In this document: one piece after another, positions 12,016-24,203 of the stretch
Numbering within the stretch: the first letter of the stretch is position 1
Layout: each line of letters starts with the position of its first letter
Source of the DNA: Euborellia annulipes
Lineage: Eukaryota > Arthropoda > Insecta > Dermaptera > Anisolabididae
DNA length: 64,000 nucleotides
Reading direction: 5' to 3'
Assembly (NCBI GenBank): GCA_023213315.1
Contig: JAKCPI010014127.1
Coordinates: 1 to 64,000, forward strand
Made by a program: the position numbers and the translations under genes
Notes under the pieces: generated by a model
What the model was told of the DNA's origin: nothing
The model's input: only the letters and a program-made list of their open reading frames with translations
Database searches by the model: none

Positions 12016-12323
12016 GTGGGCTGAATATCAATAAAGAAACTACATTGCCTGCATTTTCTTCTTGTTTTTTTTTTTATCTCTTTCAACAATTTTAATGTAC
12101 TAAACAAGGAATAAAACTAGAATTTTAAAATAAATTATGATTATAATAAAATACTTTTATTTTTCTGTGTTCAAGAAGCAAATATTTTACACATTTTATG
12201 CAAGAATATTTTGCGAGGCGAGATTTATTTGATTGTAAATATACTAAGTCAGTAGGGATTATGGAAACAAACTAGAATGCCGGGAAATACAAATTCTCCA
12301 TGTATCTACCAGATACATGTGAC

Positions 12324-12602
12324 CAGGGGCGGCGCGTCCACTAGGCGAACTAGGCGGCCGCCTAGGGCGGCAACCTGAAGAGGGCGGCAAAATTGCAAAA
12401 GAGAAAAAAAAATTTTGGTTCCGCAAACGGCACCCGAAAAAATTAGGTTCCGCGGGCGGCAAAAATTTAGTGTCTCTAAAAAAAAGGTAAAAAATTTTTT
12501 AAGAAGGGGGCGGCAAATTAAATTTTTAAAGTTTTTTTTTTTTGGGGGGGGGCGCAAAAAAATATCTTGCCTAGGGCGGCAGAATAGCTTGCGCCGGCCC
12601 TG
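12324..12602. mobile_element. hAT-type MITE rich in GGCGGC
   Basis: The ends CAGGGGCGGCGCG and GCGCCGGCCCTG are flanked by a perfect 8-bp duplication CATGTGAC (12316-12323 and 12603-12610). The word GGCGGCAA recurs several times. The interior has GGTTCCGCGGGCGG and GTCTCTAAAAAAAAGGTAAAA, shared with the MITE at 26495-26831. It is non-coding. Confidence 0.85.
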
Positions 12603-12845
12603 CATGTGACTAACGGAAGGTTAAGTTAAAAATCCAATTTTTAAAGTGTGACCAAACAGCTTTTACCAGTAGTCTATTATTATTTAATTTATAAATAAAA
12701 AAAAAAAAAAAACTAAGATCTCTTCGCTATTTTATATATCTTTATTTTTGCATTTAACACTTTAATTTATATTAAAGTGGTTTCCACTATTACATAATTA
12801 AATTCTTGCATCTGGAGGGATTATTATTATAATCTAAAGGTCAGA

Positions 12846-13106
12846 CATGGGCGTAGCCAGACTTCTTGTTAGGGGGGGGGCCAACCCCTCGTTAGATCGA
12901 AAGAGGGGGGGTTTGCAATTAATATATACATAGAGTATTAATTATTTATTTAAATAAAAAAAAAAAATTAAATTAATGTAGTGAATTGGGGTGTTAAAAA
13001 AAAATTTCCAATGGGAAAAATATATATATATATATATTTTTTTAATTTTTAGGACCAGCCAGGGGGGGGCAACGGCCCCCCCCTGCCTCCCCTGGCTACG
13101 CCCATG
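12846..13106. mobile_element. hAT-type MITE, CATGGGCGTAGCCAG ends
   Basis: Perfect inverted ends CATGGGCGTAGCCAG and CTGGCTACGCCCATG are flanked by the 8-bp repeat AGGTCAGA (12838-12845 and 13107-13114). Subterminal G/C runs and an AT-rich middle are typical of small hAT derivatives. No coding content. Confidence 0.85.
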
Positions 13107-14313
13107 AGGTCAGACATGGCAACAGAATAAAAGGGAGAAAGATCTCTAGAAAATTAATTCTACATTAAAAAACATAAAGTTTAACATTTAACGATGAATG
13201 AAACAAATTTTATATAAATATAAAATATAATATAAATAAAAATTATAAATTTAATTAGTTGACTTTTTTGTTGTAATTTTAATTAAAATAATTTCGAATG
13301 CTTTTTAAAAATTTATTCAAATCAACGCATCTGAATAGAAATATCTGACTTTATAAAATGATATTCTATATATAGAAATAAAATTCATATCAAAGGCTTG
13401 AATGATTGTGGGTGGTTCGACGAAATTTGATATTTAAGTAACGGTTATATATATATTCCTTCATTAATTAATACCTAAATGGGGTTCTCAGGAATCAATA
13501 TTATTCGAGATATTTTAGAAACTTGGAAAGAGTAAACTATATTAAACATTTACTCCAAAAGTGGCGTTATCGGTAGGCAATTTTCATTGAAATAGTGACA
13601 GAAAAGAGATAATCCAATATTATTTATAAAATGAGTAAGAAAATATTATACCCTACTTTGAATAAAATAGTTGGAGATTAGGATAGCTACTCTCTCAATA
13701 AATAATTTATATATCAGATTTTCACAAATATTTTACACATTCTCTTCTTTGAAATTAAATATTAAATGATTAAATAATGAAGTTTTAAATTGATTTAAAT
13801 TCTATCCTATAATACCTATAATTTTTACTAAAAAAAAAATCGTCTATATTTTTAAGGCTATATACAGTATATATAACTTATTCGTAATTTATAACTTAGT
13901 CTAGCCAATATTATTCTATAGATAACCGATAAAAGCTTAGAGGAATAATAAATTTCCGTAGAAGCTTTTACTTCATTCGCAAACAAAGAATATAAAATTA
14001 TAAAAAAAATGTATCTTACATTTTTTGGAAAATCGCCAATCTTTGAGATCCCGGGGCCTTAAAGTCTCGCTTCTTGTGCTCTGGGTCAGAGATTCGCTTC
14101 CCGTCCTAAGAGTCTATTCAAATTATAAATAAAATATATAAATATAAAAAAAAAAATAAGCTCAAAGTCAGAAACATCTATTTAAATTATTTAAAGTATT
14201 ATTATAATCAAAAATTCCCATAATAATTATAAGAAAATTTTTTATACCGATAATAGAGTATATTAGATATTTTATTTACATGTATCTACTGTATATACAG
14301 GAAACCTTATTAT
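13107..14313. other. AT-rich sequence with a SINE fragment
   Basis: I see no gene. About 14041-14170 carries a tRNA-like block on the + strand (GGGCCTTAAAGTCTCGCTTC, then a B-box-like AGATTCGCTTCCC) followed by the AT-rich SINE body, a diverged copy of the family at 31390-31556. Confidence 0.4.
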
Positions 14314-14719
14314 TAGGAACCGACCGAATATTCGGTTTCGGTTACGGTTTCGGCCAGTTTCGGCCAAAAATCATGGTTTCGGCCGTAGTTTCGGTTTCGG
14401 CCAAAAAGTGGCCGAACCTTTCGGCCGGCCGAAACCAGAGTCTGAAAAAAATGGGATGAGACTCGCATGCAAAAAAAAAAAAAAAAAAGGTCAAATAATT
14501 TGCACTTGAGGGAGAAAAAATTTTAGTCTCCCTAAAAAAAAGGTAAAATGATTTTCACGGGAGGGAAAAAAAAATTCAAAAAAAAAAAAGGTAAAATGAA
14601 AAAAAATTTTTATAGGAAATACAAGTTTCGGTTTCGGTTACGGTTTCGGCCGAAACTAAGGTTGAGGCCGAATATTCGGTTTCGGTTTCGGTTGAAAATC
14701 TTGTTTCGGTCGGACCCTA
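14314..14719. mobile_element. hAT-type MITE with TTTCGG word arms, copy 1
   Basis: It starts TAGGAACCGACCGAATATTC and ends with the complement of TAGGGTCCGACCGAA. Flanks are a perfect 8-bp repeat CTTATTAT (14306-14313, 14720-14727). Both ends are built from TTTCGG/TTTCGGCC words in direct and inverted orientation. The interior holds TGGGATGAGACTCGCATGC, a poly-A run, GTCTCCCTAAAAAAAAGG and repeats of GGTAAAATG. Copies 2 and 3 are at 54310-54710 and 63480-63868. An apparent Arg-rich reading frame across the right arm is a by-product of the word repeat. Confidence 0.85.
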
Positions 14720-15428
14720 CTTATTATCAAAAAATAATTTAAAAATCTCTTTTTCTTAAAAACCTGCAACGAATTCATTACAAAAAGAGGCCAAATTCCC
14801 TCAGTTCCGGATAAATCTTAAGAAAACATCTTTAAGTTTTGATGGTCATTTAAGTGTTATCGCTTTGGAACAAACACTTAATCTATAATAAAATGCAAAA
14901 TAAATGAATTTAAAAGGACTTTTGGCTTCCCCTTCAGAGATTTTAATTTAATACGACATCTTGTTTATTTTGGTGTAAGCCATCAATTTGCTTAAAGACA
15001 ATATTCAAATCATTTATTAATTGAATATTTCATATGTTTTTCTAGAGTTTCTTTTTTTATGAACTATGACTTGAGTTTCTTTTATATCCGTTTTATTTTC
15101 TTGTCTCTTCCTTCTTCTTTTTTAAGATCTTTGATGTTTAATTTAATTAAATTTTGACTTTAAAAAGAAATTAAAATTTAATCAACTTTCCATTAATTTA
15201 ATTAATTTAATTTTAGCTTATTAAACTTGATAGATTCTTTTTTTTCAGTTTTACTCAAAAAATCCTAATAAATAATCTTGCTATTAGACTTATTTATATC
15301 CTAAATCTATAAGACCTAAATAACATAAGGACAAAAAAGTTTTTTATTTTCTATTTTATCTAAGCTAGAGCATCAAAAAATAAGATTCAAATTTTCGACC
15401 AAAGATTTTCGTTGAAATATTATGTAAA

Positions 15429-15633
15429 TTAAAAATAAACACTAGGTTATTTGTTTCAAAGTTTTATTAATTAAAAATTAGCACATGACATTGATTTATT
15501 TCGACAGTTACTTGTCATCATCAGAAGTGATTAAATTCATCTGATGATGACAAGTAATTGTCGAAATACATATCAAGTGTTAATTTTTAATTAATAAAAA
15601 CTTTGAAACAAATAACCTAGTGTTTAATTTTTA
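15429..15633. repeat. Foldback element, hammerhead-like core degenerate
   Basis: Two ~90-bp arms are near-perfect inverted copies (ACACTAGGTTATTTG at the left, CAAATAACCTAGTG at the right). Each arm carries CTGATGA, an extra T and a perfect helix II (GACAA/TTGTC on + at 15541-15562) followed by GAAAT instead of GAAACGTC. It is structurally the same class as 2200-2577 with the cleavage site lost. Confidence 0.55.
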
Positions 15634-15644
15634 TATTTAATATT

Positions 15645-15870
15645 AATAAAAATAAAGGGTCGGACTAAGCCGAGCGCACGACTTTGCCCTATGCTAAGAA
15701 TTATGCTAAATTTTCAAATTTAAATAATTTTTTAACATATTTATAAGAAATAAGTATACAAATAGAATAGATTCTGGGGACTTCAAAGCGCATTTTGGAA
15801 GCTTCAGTTCAATTTCGATTTTTTTACTATTACATAAACTTTACCTACCCAATGATTTCTAAGCAAAGTT
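15645..15870. mobile_element. Family C repeat, internally deleted
   Basis: It begins AAAGGGTCGGACTAAGCCGAG and CGCACGACTTTGCCC, and ends in CAAAGCGCATTTTGGAAGC, TTTCGATTTTTTT and a hairpin AACTTTACC...CAAAGTT. Start and end match the longer copy at 57365-57862. The CA microsatellite is lost here. Confidence 0.55.
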
Positions 15871-16819
15871 AAAGATAATTTGTGTTTATATTAAATTTTT
15901 AGCTCTAAATAAACAAACACCAAAACATTATACCGTAGATAAGAAGCTGCAAAACTATCCTGCTTTTAATCAGACATAATCTCATATGGCCTACATGTTT
16001 AAGATGAGAATATTTTTCAACTTCTTTGTCTATTTTTTTAAGGGCTATTTTATTTTGGCTTTGTTTTAAAAATAAATGATTTTTGGATTAATTACATTTA
16101 AAATTGTCTCTAGCAATAGCAGAATTCAAGAGTTCTTGCTTCTTGCCAAGGCATCTCATGGGACAAAATTTTTATGAAATTTGGTCCACCCACACAATAC
16201 ACACAGATATTTGTTTATTTTTTAAATACGTATGAAATAATTACATGAGTAAACTCATGCTACTCCACTTAATAATGGTGCAGAATGTATATATTCATAC
16301 TTTAAGTATTTATTTTTATTTTTTTTTTGTATTTTTCAAATCCTTATGACCTGGAGCGTAAAGATATATTGGGGAGGAACTTAGATTTTTCACGATAATA
16401 ATACTTTTATATTATATAAAAAATATTGGCGTGAAGTAAAAGTTTATTTCCATTTTTACGAGCCTCCTTAATGTTAGATAACCAGAAGTGCAGAGATATA
16501 AGATGGTTGTCTAACTAAAAGGGGCTTTCTCTATTACAATTCAATAAAATGGAAAAATTAATTAATCAAACTCAATAAATAGTGTTCAAAATAAATAATA
16601 GAGAAAATGTTTGACAAAAAAAAAAATAGAGTGGATAATAATAAAGAACATAAAAAGAGAGAAAAATCGTTAAAGGAATTGGCTCTTGAATCAATCATAT
16701 CAAATAATATCTAATAGCCAATGAGTTATTTTTATTGAATCAAATCAAAGACTCTTGTCATTGATTTCTTAATCTTTAACAAAAATAGTCATGCTTATAA
16801 TTTTTTTCTTTTTTTCTAG
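15871..16819. other. Upstream region of the neurensin gene with a splice acceptor
   Basis: This is AT-rich DNA. It ends in a long pyrimidine tract and TTTTTTCTAG at 16818-16819, a strong 3' splice site, so the first coding exon probably starts at 16820 and is preceded by at least one untranslated exon that I could not locate. Confidence 0.45.
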
Positions 16820-16822
16820 GTC

Positions 16823-16861
16823 ATGGCGGAAGAAGATTTATCGGATGAAACGATAAATTGA
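16823..16861 (+). CDS. Upstream ORF in the 5' leader
   Basis: An ATG three bases after the presumed splice acceptor opens a 12-codon frame (MAEEDLSDETIN) closed by TGA at 16859-16861. It lies 41 bases before the main start at 16903 and in a different frame, so it would be read first by a scanning ribosome and could reduce main-frame translation. The context TCATGG has G at +4. Whether it is translated is unknown. Confidence 0.4.
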   Translation: MAEEDLSDETIN

Positions 16862-16902
16862 AAATCGTTTCAAAAAAAAAATAAAAATAAAAAAAAATAA
16901 AG

Positions 16903-17934
16903 ATGGATAATTTGGGAAATGGGAAGGAAGATGGAGAAAGTGACAAGAATAAAGAAGAAAAAGACGATGAGAAAAAAAAAATAAAAGAAAAAAATATACA
17001 CGTTACAAAAAAAGAAAAAAAAGAAGAGGGAGAAATGATGGAATCAAAAAAGAAAAGTTCAGATGATGAAAAAGAAAAACAGCAAAATATTAAGAAAACA
17101 AAATCAAACGATGTTGATGGGGTTAAGAAGAAACAATTATTTAAAGAGGAGGGGAATAAATCAGAAACGGACAGCCAGTGTAATAAAAAAGAATTAATTG
17201 AAAATAAAAATTCTAAATTAAAAAATCGAGAGGATTTAATTACTACTAAACAAAAAAGTGGAACAATTAAAAAAATAGAAATAACTAAGAAACAACCCAA
17301 TGCTCAACAAATGGATAAAAAATGCAATAAAGGACAACAACAAGATATTGAAGAAAAAAACAAAAAATTCATAAATAAACCCCAAACGGAATTATTGAAA
17401 CAAAAAGGGAATTCACCGAAGAAACAACAACATGGCGTTGGGGATTCACCAAAGAAACAACATAGTGGTGTTAATTCCCCGAAGAAATCATCAGGAATTG
17501 GCGATTCTTTAAAAAAACAGCAAATGCGAGCAATAGACTCGCCGAAAAAAACTAAAAAAATTAAAAAAATCGATGAGGAAAATAAAGAACAAGAGACGAA
17601 TAAAGATAACAAAGTTGAATTGATCGATGGCCGACGTCGATGCGAAAGTGAGTCGTTGGAAACGAAACGACCCAAGCCCCGTACATCGGGGCACCATCGT
17701 CCCCTACAGAAACGTTACTCGATGGATCAGGCGCCATCGCCAGCGCCAGCATCCCCTCGATCCCGAAGAAAGGCATCCCTTGGGGATACTGATACCCGGT
17801 TAAATATCTGGAACGAGGAACTCAATGCTCTCAATTACGTTGAAGGAATTCGAAGAGGAATCGATTCGAAAAAATTGCCACCCCCACCGCCACCGTTGCA
17901 ACCACCACAACAGCATTTCGTCTCCTCGCAACAG
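16903..17934 (+). CDS. Neurensin-like gene, coding exon 1 (N-terminal extension)
   Basis: It encodes residues 1-344 and ends CAACAG|GTACTT. Residues 1-165 are Lys/Glu/Asp/Asn-rich low complexity, probably disordered. SPKK occurs at 171, 182, 192 and 213, with SLKK at 202, a regular 10-11 residue spacing. S/T-P-K-K motifs are known in histone tails as minor-groove-binding and CDK sites, but here that is only a possibility. Residues 240-344 are less biased and include KRYSMD and RRKAS (Ser292), which fit basophilic-kinase consensus sites, and a PPPPPP run (326-331). Start choice: first in-frame ATG after the presumed acceptor at 16819. The antisense frame is open only because of AAA/GAA bias. 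Confidence 0.8.
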
Positions 17935-20900
17935 GTACTTCCTATTCTCAATCAATTAAATTCCTTTTGCGTTCAAGCTGAAAAATCTTTTCCGAATTTA
18001 TTTACTTTAACAAAATTAAATAAAAGAAAAAAAAAGTTTGTTTTCTCTTTAAGAACAAACTTTTATTTTATATCTCTTCTTCTTTTGTCTTCGTCATTAT
18101 TAATCCCCGCTGTTAACTGTAGTTAAAGATTAGGTAGGATCTATAGCGTATAATTTTAGGTAAATTTAAATATTTGTGATCGAACACTTTAAATGTTTGT
18201 TCTCGCTTCACCAATCATATGCTTCGATTAAGGAAATTGCTTCCAACCACTCTACCTATACCTACCTATTCTGAAAAGAAAAAAACATGATCTCAAAAAA
18301 AAATCCTATTATATTTTTTGAGTTTATAAAACATCTCCCCCCCCCCCCAGTGGTTTTACGTTAATCAAAATTTTAGAAAATTAAACTGAAATTGAAAAAT
18401 TACTAATTGTAAGAGAGAAAAGTATCTATTCCTCTATTTCTCCATTTCTACCGGTATATTAAATCAAAATTCTCATTCTCTAAAAGCTATTTTTTTGACG
18501 TGACAACGTCTTACACATCATGTGTATTGGCCGGTTAGAGGGGCATGCACGAAAAAGTTTAGCGACTTCAATAACTCCTCTGTCTTAAGAGCTATAATTA
18601 TGTTGAATATACGGTTAGAAAGAATGATTTTTCAGCTAAAGATTTCACCATTTATTTTTTTCCTATCATTTCATTTTACCGCGCTGTTTTTTTAGTAGTA
18701 GCCTCTATCTAAATAAACTCTCAAAGTAAGAAAACTTTTCGATTTATTTAGATAATACCATTATCAGTGGCTCTGAGCTGATAGGAGCATAAGTGTATAA
18801 ACATAAAATATAACTAGGTAGAGCTTTGTTTGAAAAAAGATGGAATTTTTTTTTCAAACAACGCTCAAATAGACTGTAAATAAGCCAGTCAATATATCGT
18901 TTAAGATAACAAATTTGCGAGATGATGGGAACCCAATTTTTGCCCAATCAAACATAAACTCATCTCGCAATTTTGTTATCTTAAATAAAATATAACAATA
19001 AAAATAAATAAGATTTGGTGGCTGTGAATGTAACAGATTTTGATAGAGCAGGTTCAGCCAAATAAAAAGCCTTTATCCCGGAGTCGAGAAGCATATAAAG
19101 GCTTTTTATTTGGCTGAACCTGCCCTATCAAAATCTGTTACAATAAAAATAACATCAAGGGCGGTCCTATCCTTACATTTTGGGGGGGGTCAATTTTTTT
19201 TTTATAGTATAAATAAATGGGCCTGGACCCCAATAAATATATATTAATCAAATATGAGTATTGTTTAAGTCTTAAATGGCCTAAGTTGCCGAAAAGATTG
19301 TGTGAATGGGAGAGAGTGGGAAAAAGTGTGTGTTAAAAAAGATTTTGGGGGGTCACGACCCCCTTGACCCCCCCTCTGGGACCCCCTTGAATAACATTAT
19401 ACAAATCTTAAAATACATGAAGAAGAATTTGCTGCAATAGTAAAACATCGGTTATTTTTTGAAGATAACTCCGGTAAAATGGCGGCCATTTAGACGCACA
19501 CATTCCTCCAGCCGGGCCTTGAAGTGACTCATCATATTGTGCAGCACAGTCAATGGGATTTGAACAGCTTCTTGTCAGATCCGCTTTTTCAGGGCTTCAA
19601 TTGTTCGCGCCAAACTTCTTAAAATACACGAAAAAGTATTTTCTGAAATAGTAAAACATCGGTTATTTTTTGAAGATAACGTTTGAAGATGGCGTCTGTA
19701 ACTGACGCTATTTCCTCCACCTCTCTCCAACGCAGCTTGATTCGCGAGATGAAAGTGCGTCTAAACAGACGCCATCTTCAAACTTTATCTTCAAAAAATA
19801 ACCGATGTTTTACTATTTCAGAACATGCTTTTTCGTGTATTTTAAGATTATCATATAAAATTTTTTTTTAAATCGCTCTTTATTATGCCTCGCCTTGTCT
19901 TTAAATTAAAAAAAAAAATTCCCACTCTATTTATAAGTATTTTTCTTAATATAATGATAAATTAGAAAAAATTATTTTTTATAATAAAAAAATGAATCCT
20001 CTTCTTACATTGGAGATTTGAGTTCGATAGATAGAGGCTCCTCTATCTGCGGGCAGCCACCTTTCACATTGTCAATGAAATTGATTAAATGATAAAAAAA
20101 AAACAATTCCACTAATTAATTCAAGTGTTTTGTTTTTGCAGCAAACAAAAATCTGTATTTCTAACGACGTAGTGAAGACGTCAGGATCAGCACTCCCTCC
20201 GGAAAAGCAACCCTTAGAGGGAATTCCGCCACCCGGCCAGGGCACATGTCCCATCTATTTCGGAGTTAGAAGCTATTTACACCATTTCTACGGTTCCGTA
20301 GATGAGAAGCTCATTCGTGATCATGTAAGTTCCACGATCCTAATAAAGCTTTTATGATCATTTTATTGGCTAAATGTTCCATAGACGTTAAGCCATTTTT
20401 TCTCAATTTATAATAATCCTAGTGATATTTATCTAAACAAAGTCCAATTAAGATGCTTAAATCCTTAATCCATGAAAGAGGCCTTACTATATGAGACAAG
20501 TAGAAAATACAAAAGGCTCGAATTAATCAAAGGACTGAGAGAGGCCGGCAGTTTTCTCTCTCTTTCGGGATCAAACTGAGAAAAATAAAAAACATTATTT
20601 GTTTTTAATTTAAACTGTCTCCGCCTCTTATGTAAATTAGCAAATATAGCCATCAAAGAACAAGTAAAATTTACAATGCTTACATTTAAATACCCGCATC
20701 CGAGAGTTTGACAAATGTCAATATTGATAACCTAAAAGTCAAGGGGAGTGGATTAGCCCCTAGGCATCCCATGATTATTTTTTTTTTATTTCAATTAAAT
20801 CATTTGAATACCAAATGGTATAAATAAATATGTCTCTACCCCATAAACCCCATATATATGGTAATTAATTTACAAGTATCTTTTAAAGGCATAAATGGCT

Positions 20901-23900
20901 TAAGATGCCGAAAAGATTTTAAAAAAATAAAATAAACAAAAAAAATCTCGTTTAACTAGTGATGAGAAGTGGCTGTAGATTTTGAATTGGGTATAGGAGA
21001 CAAGGAATTAAATAAAAAACTTATTTAATTGTTAACCGTCGACGTTTCGGTCGCAAATCACGACCTTCCTCAGGACGATTAATTGTTAGAATGCAAGATT
21101 AAAGTATTATATTTAATTATCATTGCAAATTATACAATATTTATTTAAGCTATAGTATTAAGAGTGAGTGACTTGCTCTCTTAAAGCTTCTTACAATCAA
21201 TGGTTGTAAGAAGCCCTAAGCCTTAATACATATAGTTTAAATAAATATAAGATTAACAGTATTATATTTAATTATCAATGTATTATACAATATTTATTTA
21301 AACTATATGTATTAAGGCTTAGGGCTTCTTACAACCATTGATTGTAAGAAGCTTTAAGAGAGCAAGTCACTCACTCTTAATACTATAGCTTAAATAAATA
21401 TTGTATAATTTGCAATGATAATTAAATATAATATTGTTAATCTTGTATTCTAACAATTAATCGTCCTGAGGAAGGTCGTGATTTGTGACCGAAACGTCGA
21501 CGGTTAACAAGTAAAAGTTTTTAATTTAATTCCTTGGCTGCAAAGTCTCCTATACCCAAAAAAATCTCTTTGTGACAATATCAAAAACTCCCCACCTAAA
21601 ATCTAACACACTCTTGGAGTAAAACTTAGTTCAAAAATTTAAATAACAAAAGAAAAGAATCAAACGAAATTAATTTAAAAAAAAGAAAAGATAAAACTTC
21701 TATTTTATCATGAACACCGACTTTATTTTGACCCAGGGGTGGCCAACACGAGGCCAGCTGGCCGCATGCGGGAGTCACGTTCCGACCCACGGAGCTAAAT
21801 CAATTGAACATAAATGTAAACTTTATTGTACATTTCACCAAAAGAACATCATGAGTCGTTAACAAAAAAAAAATTAGATGCATTAATATTAATTTCTAAA
21901 TTTAGCCCACCTGCTTGATTAAGGTTGGTCCCCCTGTTCATCCACGAATGCTGCTAATCATTTGATACTCGAAAATGAAAATAAGTTTTTTTTAAGTATA
22001 AGCTTACTTACTATTATCTGAAACATAATTTTAGTTAAATTCCGCGTCTCTCAAATTGCCTAGGTTCCTATTTATGTCAACTAACGCACAGGGATTCTAA
22101 ATCATGAAGGATTATAACATGGAGAGATTACACTTCCAGAGGGATGACTGAATGATATTCAATTGCTCAAATGGCTTTTATGATTCGCCCACGTGCTTTC
22201 TAAGTATGAAATACTTAGCATATTCTGATCGGAATTTATAAAAGAGATTAACTAGCCTGCTTATATCTATATGAATGAATTTATGATTTAACTTCTCTAT
22301 AAAAATCCTGTATTTAATTGTAGAATGTCTGTCCGTATGTCACGCTCTGTTTGACCGTTGCAATTTCGAAATGAAATTTTGCAGTCTTATAGAAAACGTT
22401 ATGAAAAATCCAGAAAAAATACTTAAATATAAAAAATTGCCCGCCTGAAATTTAACACACACCTGGAGTACAAGTTTTTTTTAAAAGATTTAAAAAAAAA
22501 TGATGATAATAATTAAAAAGATAATTCTGATATGGTGAGGGCGAAGTATCGTGGAGACCAACTTCTTAAATATTGTAACTATTTACTGATATCCCAAAAT
22601 TACACGAAACTAGCGGGTCAAACGACACCGAAAAAACACCACCGCAAAAATAAGCCGGCCATTATACAAAGGCAGCTCTTGACTTTTGGTAAATGATAGT
22701 CAGTTTTGTTTTAGATTAAACACTATCTAATATATTTAAAAGAACTTGTAAGGAACTTGTGTTTTATATTCAAAAAATCTGGTGTTACTGTCGCTCAGCA
22801 CACAACTTTCTCTTACCTTCGGTAATCGAAAGTTGTGTTCTGTGCTTGTCACACCAGATTTTTCCCTGTCGACATATATTTAGTTTCCGACAGTACAGTA
22901 CATTCGATTTTCAAGATGTAAAATTTTTATGGGAAAATATTTATATTATGTTACCATAGGAACCATTTCGCCTATCTCTCCTAAGAAGTACAAGAGTAAA
23001 GTGGTCTTAAGAAGATTTCAATGACAAAATGAGAATATACATTTTAAAGAAAATCTAAAAAATAATTGATTTTCCAAAATCGTTGGAGCGAATTTCGAGA
23101 AAATCGAAAAAAAACAAACTGAAAAACTACATCAGTAAAGTACTAGTACTCTTTGGCCGATTTTGTTTAAAAGCTTATTTTCACGTTCTAGGTGGGTTGA
23201 ACACACACAGACACACATACAAACAGACCATGTCGTGAAAACCACTTTTTTGGATTCAGGGGACCCCAAAACGCGTATATCCATTAAAATCTTGACATCG
23301 AATTTTTGACATGAATCCAATACTTTCTCTCTATATATATTAACATATATAGAGATAAGAGAAAGTAAACATGTTCAATAAGTAAGGAAAATTTTGAAAG
23401 CTTTTGAAAAGTGCCTGGAGGGGATCGTTTTTTGCGGGACGTTTTTTTCGTAGAACCCTAGTTACAGTCTTTAGGGTGTTAATTGAAAAACTCCAAAAAT
23501 CCCAGTTTATAAGAATTAATATTTTTATAGTGATTTTTTTACCTTTAATAAAAACGATATTATGTAAAATTGCATGAATGTTTGAGTGAACTAGTATTTA
23601 TACAAGGCGGCGCCAACCGAACAGTTCAATGACCTACCCCGACCGATTCCCTTAGGACAATAGATATGAACAAATTTTGAATAAAATTTGCACTTTAAAA
23701 ATAATCCAATGAATATAAATTAGAAAATTATTTTTATTTTTCACTTTTATATGTAGAAGCTACTTTTATTTTTAATATAATTTAATGTGATCGTTCATCC
23801 ATCTTAATTTACGTCAAAAATTATTTTACTCTTGAATGTCAAATGTGAGATTAAGGAAATAATAGACCTATTTAGAAGTTTATAAAGCATCACTTCTCAA

Positions 23901-24172
23901 CTTAACTTGAATAGAGATGGTCAGAATCAGGGATGGACAAAATCCTTTAAAAAGAATTAGCAATTCGATCCGCAGATCAGAGCAGTTGGGAAGATCCGAT
24001 CCATTAATCCAATCCGGCTCCTGCAAAAGGATTAACGATCCATACTGGAGATCCGACAATCTAGAACGATCCGATCTGATTTAGAAAAAGGATCGCTGTT
24101 CCGATCCGCAAATCCAGATTCGGGATCCGAAAATTCGGCTATATTTTTAAGCGTTTGGATTAATCAAAAGCA

Positions 24173-24203
<31 letters not shown>

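Larger units (their letters stand above)
20990..21560. repeat. Foldback element with two hammerhead-like arms
   Basis: It is a long palindrome with outer arms GGGTATAGGAGAC...GTCTCCTATACCC and an inner palindrome centred near 21265. Both arms carry a hammerhead-like motif (21032-21082 on -, 21457-21507 on +). Inner sequence such as AGCTTCTTACAATCAATGGT also recurs inverted. It sits in intron 2 of the neurensin-like gene. It is non-coding. Confidence 0.75.

Noticed and set aside
14548..14742. Arg/Phe repeat protein
   Set aside because: It translates the TTTCGG word arm of a MITE. The other copies do not keep the frame.
16821..17675. Long minus-strand reading frames opposite neurensin exon 1
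   Set aside because: They are rich in Phe/Ser/Leu and arise from the AAA/GAA bias of the sense exon. The sense frame splices cleanly into the neurensin core.
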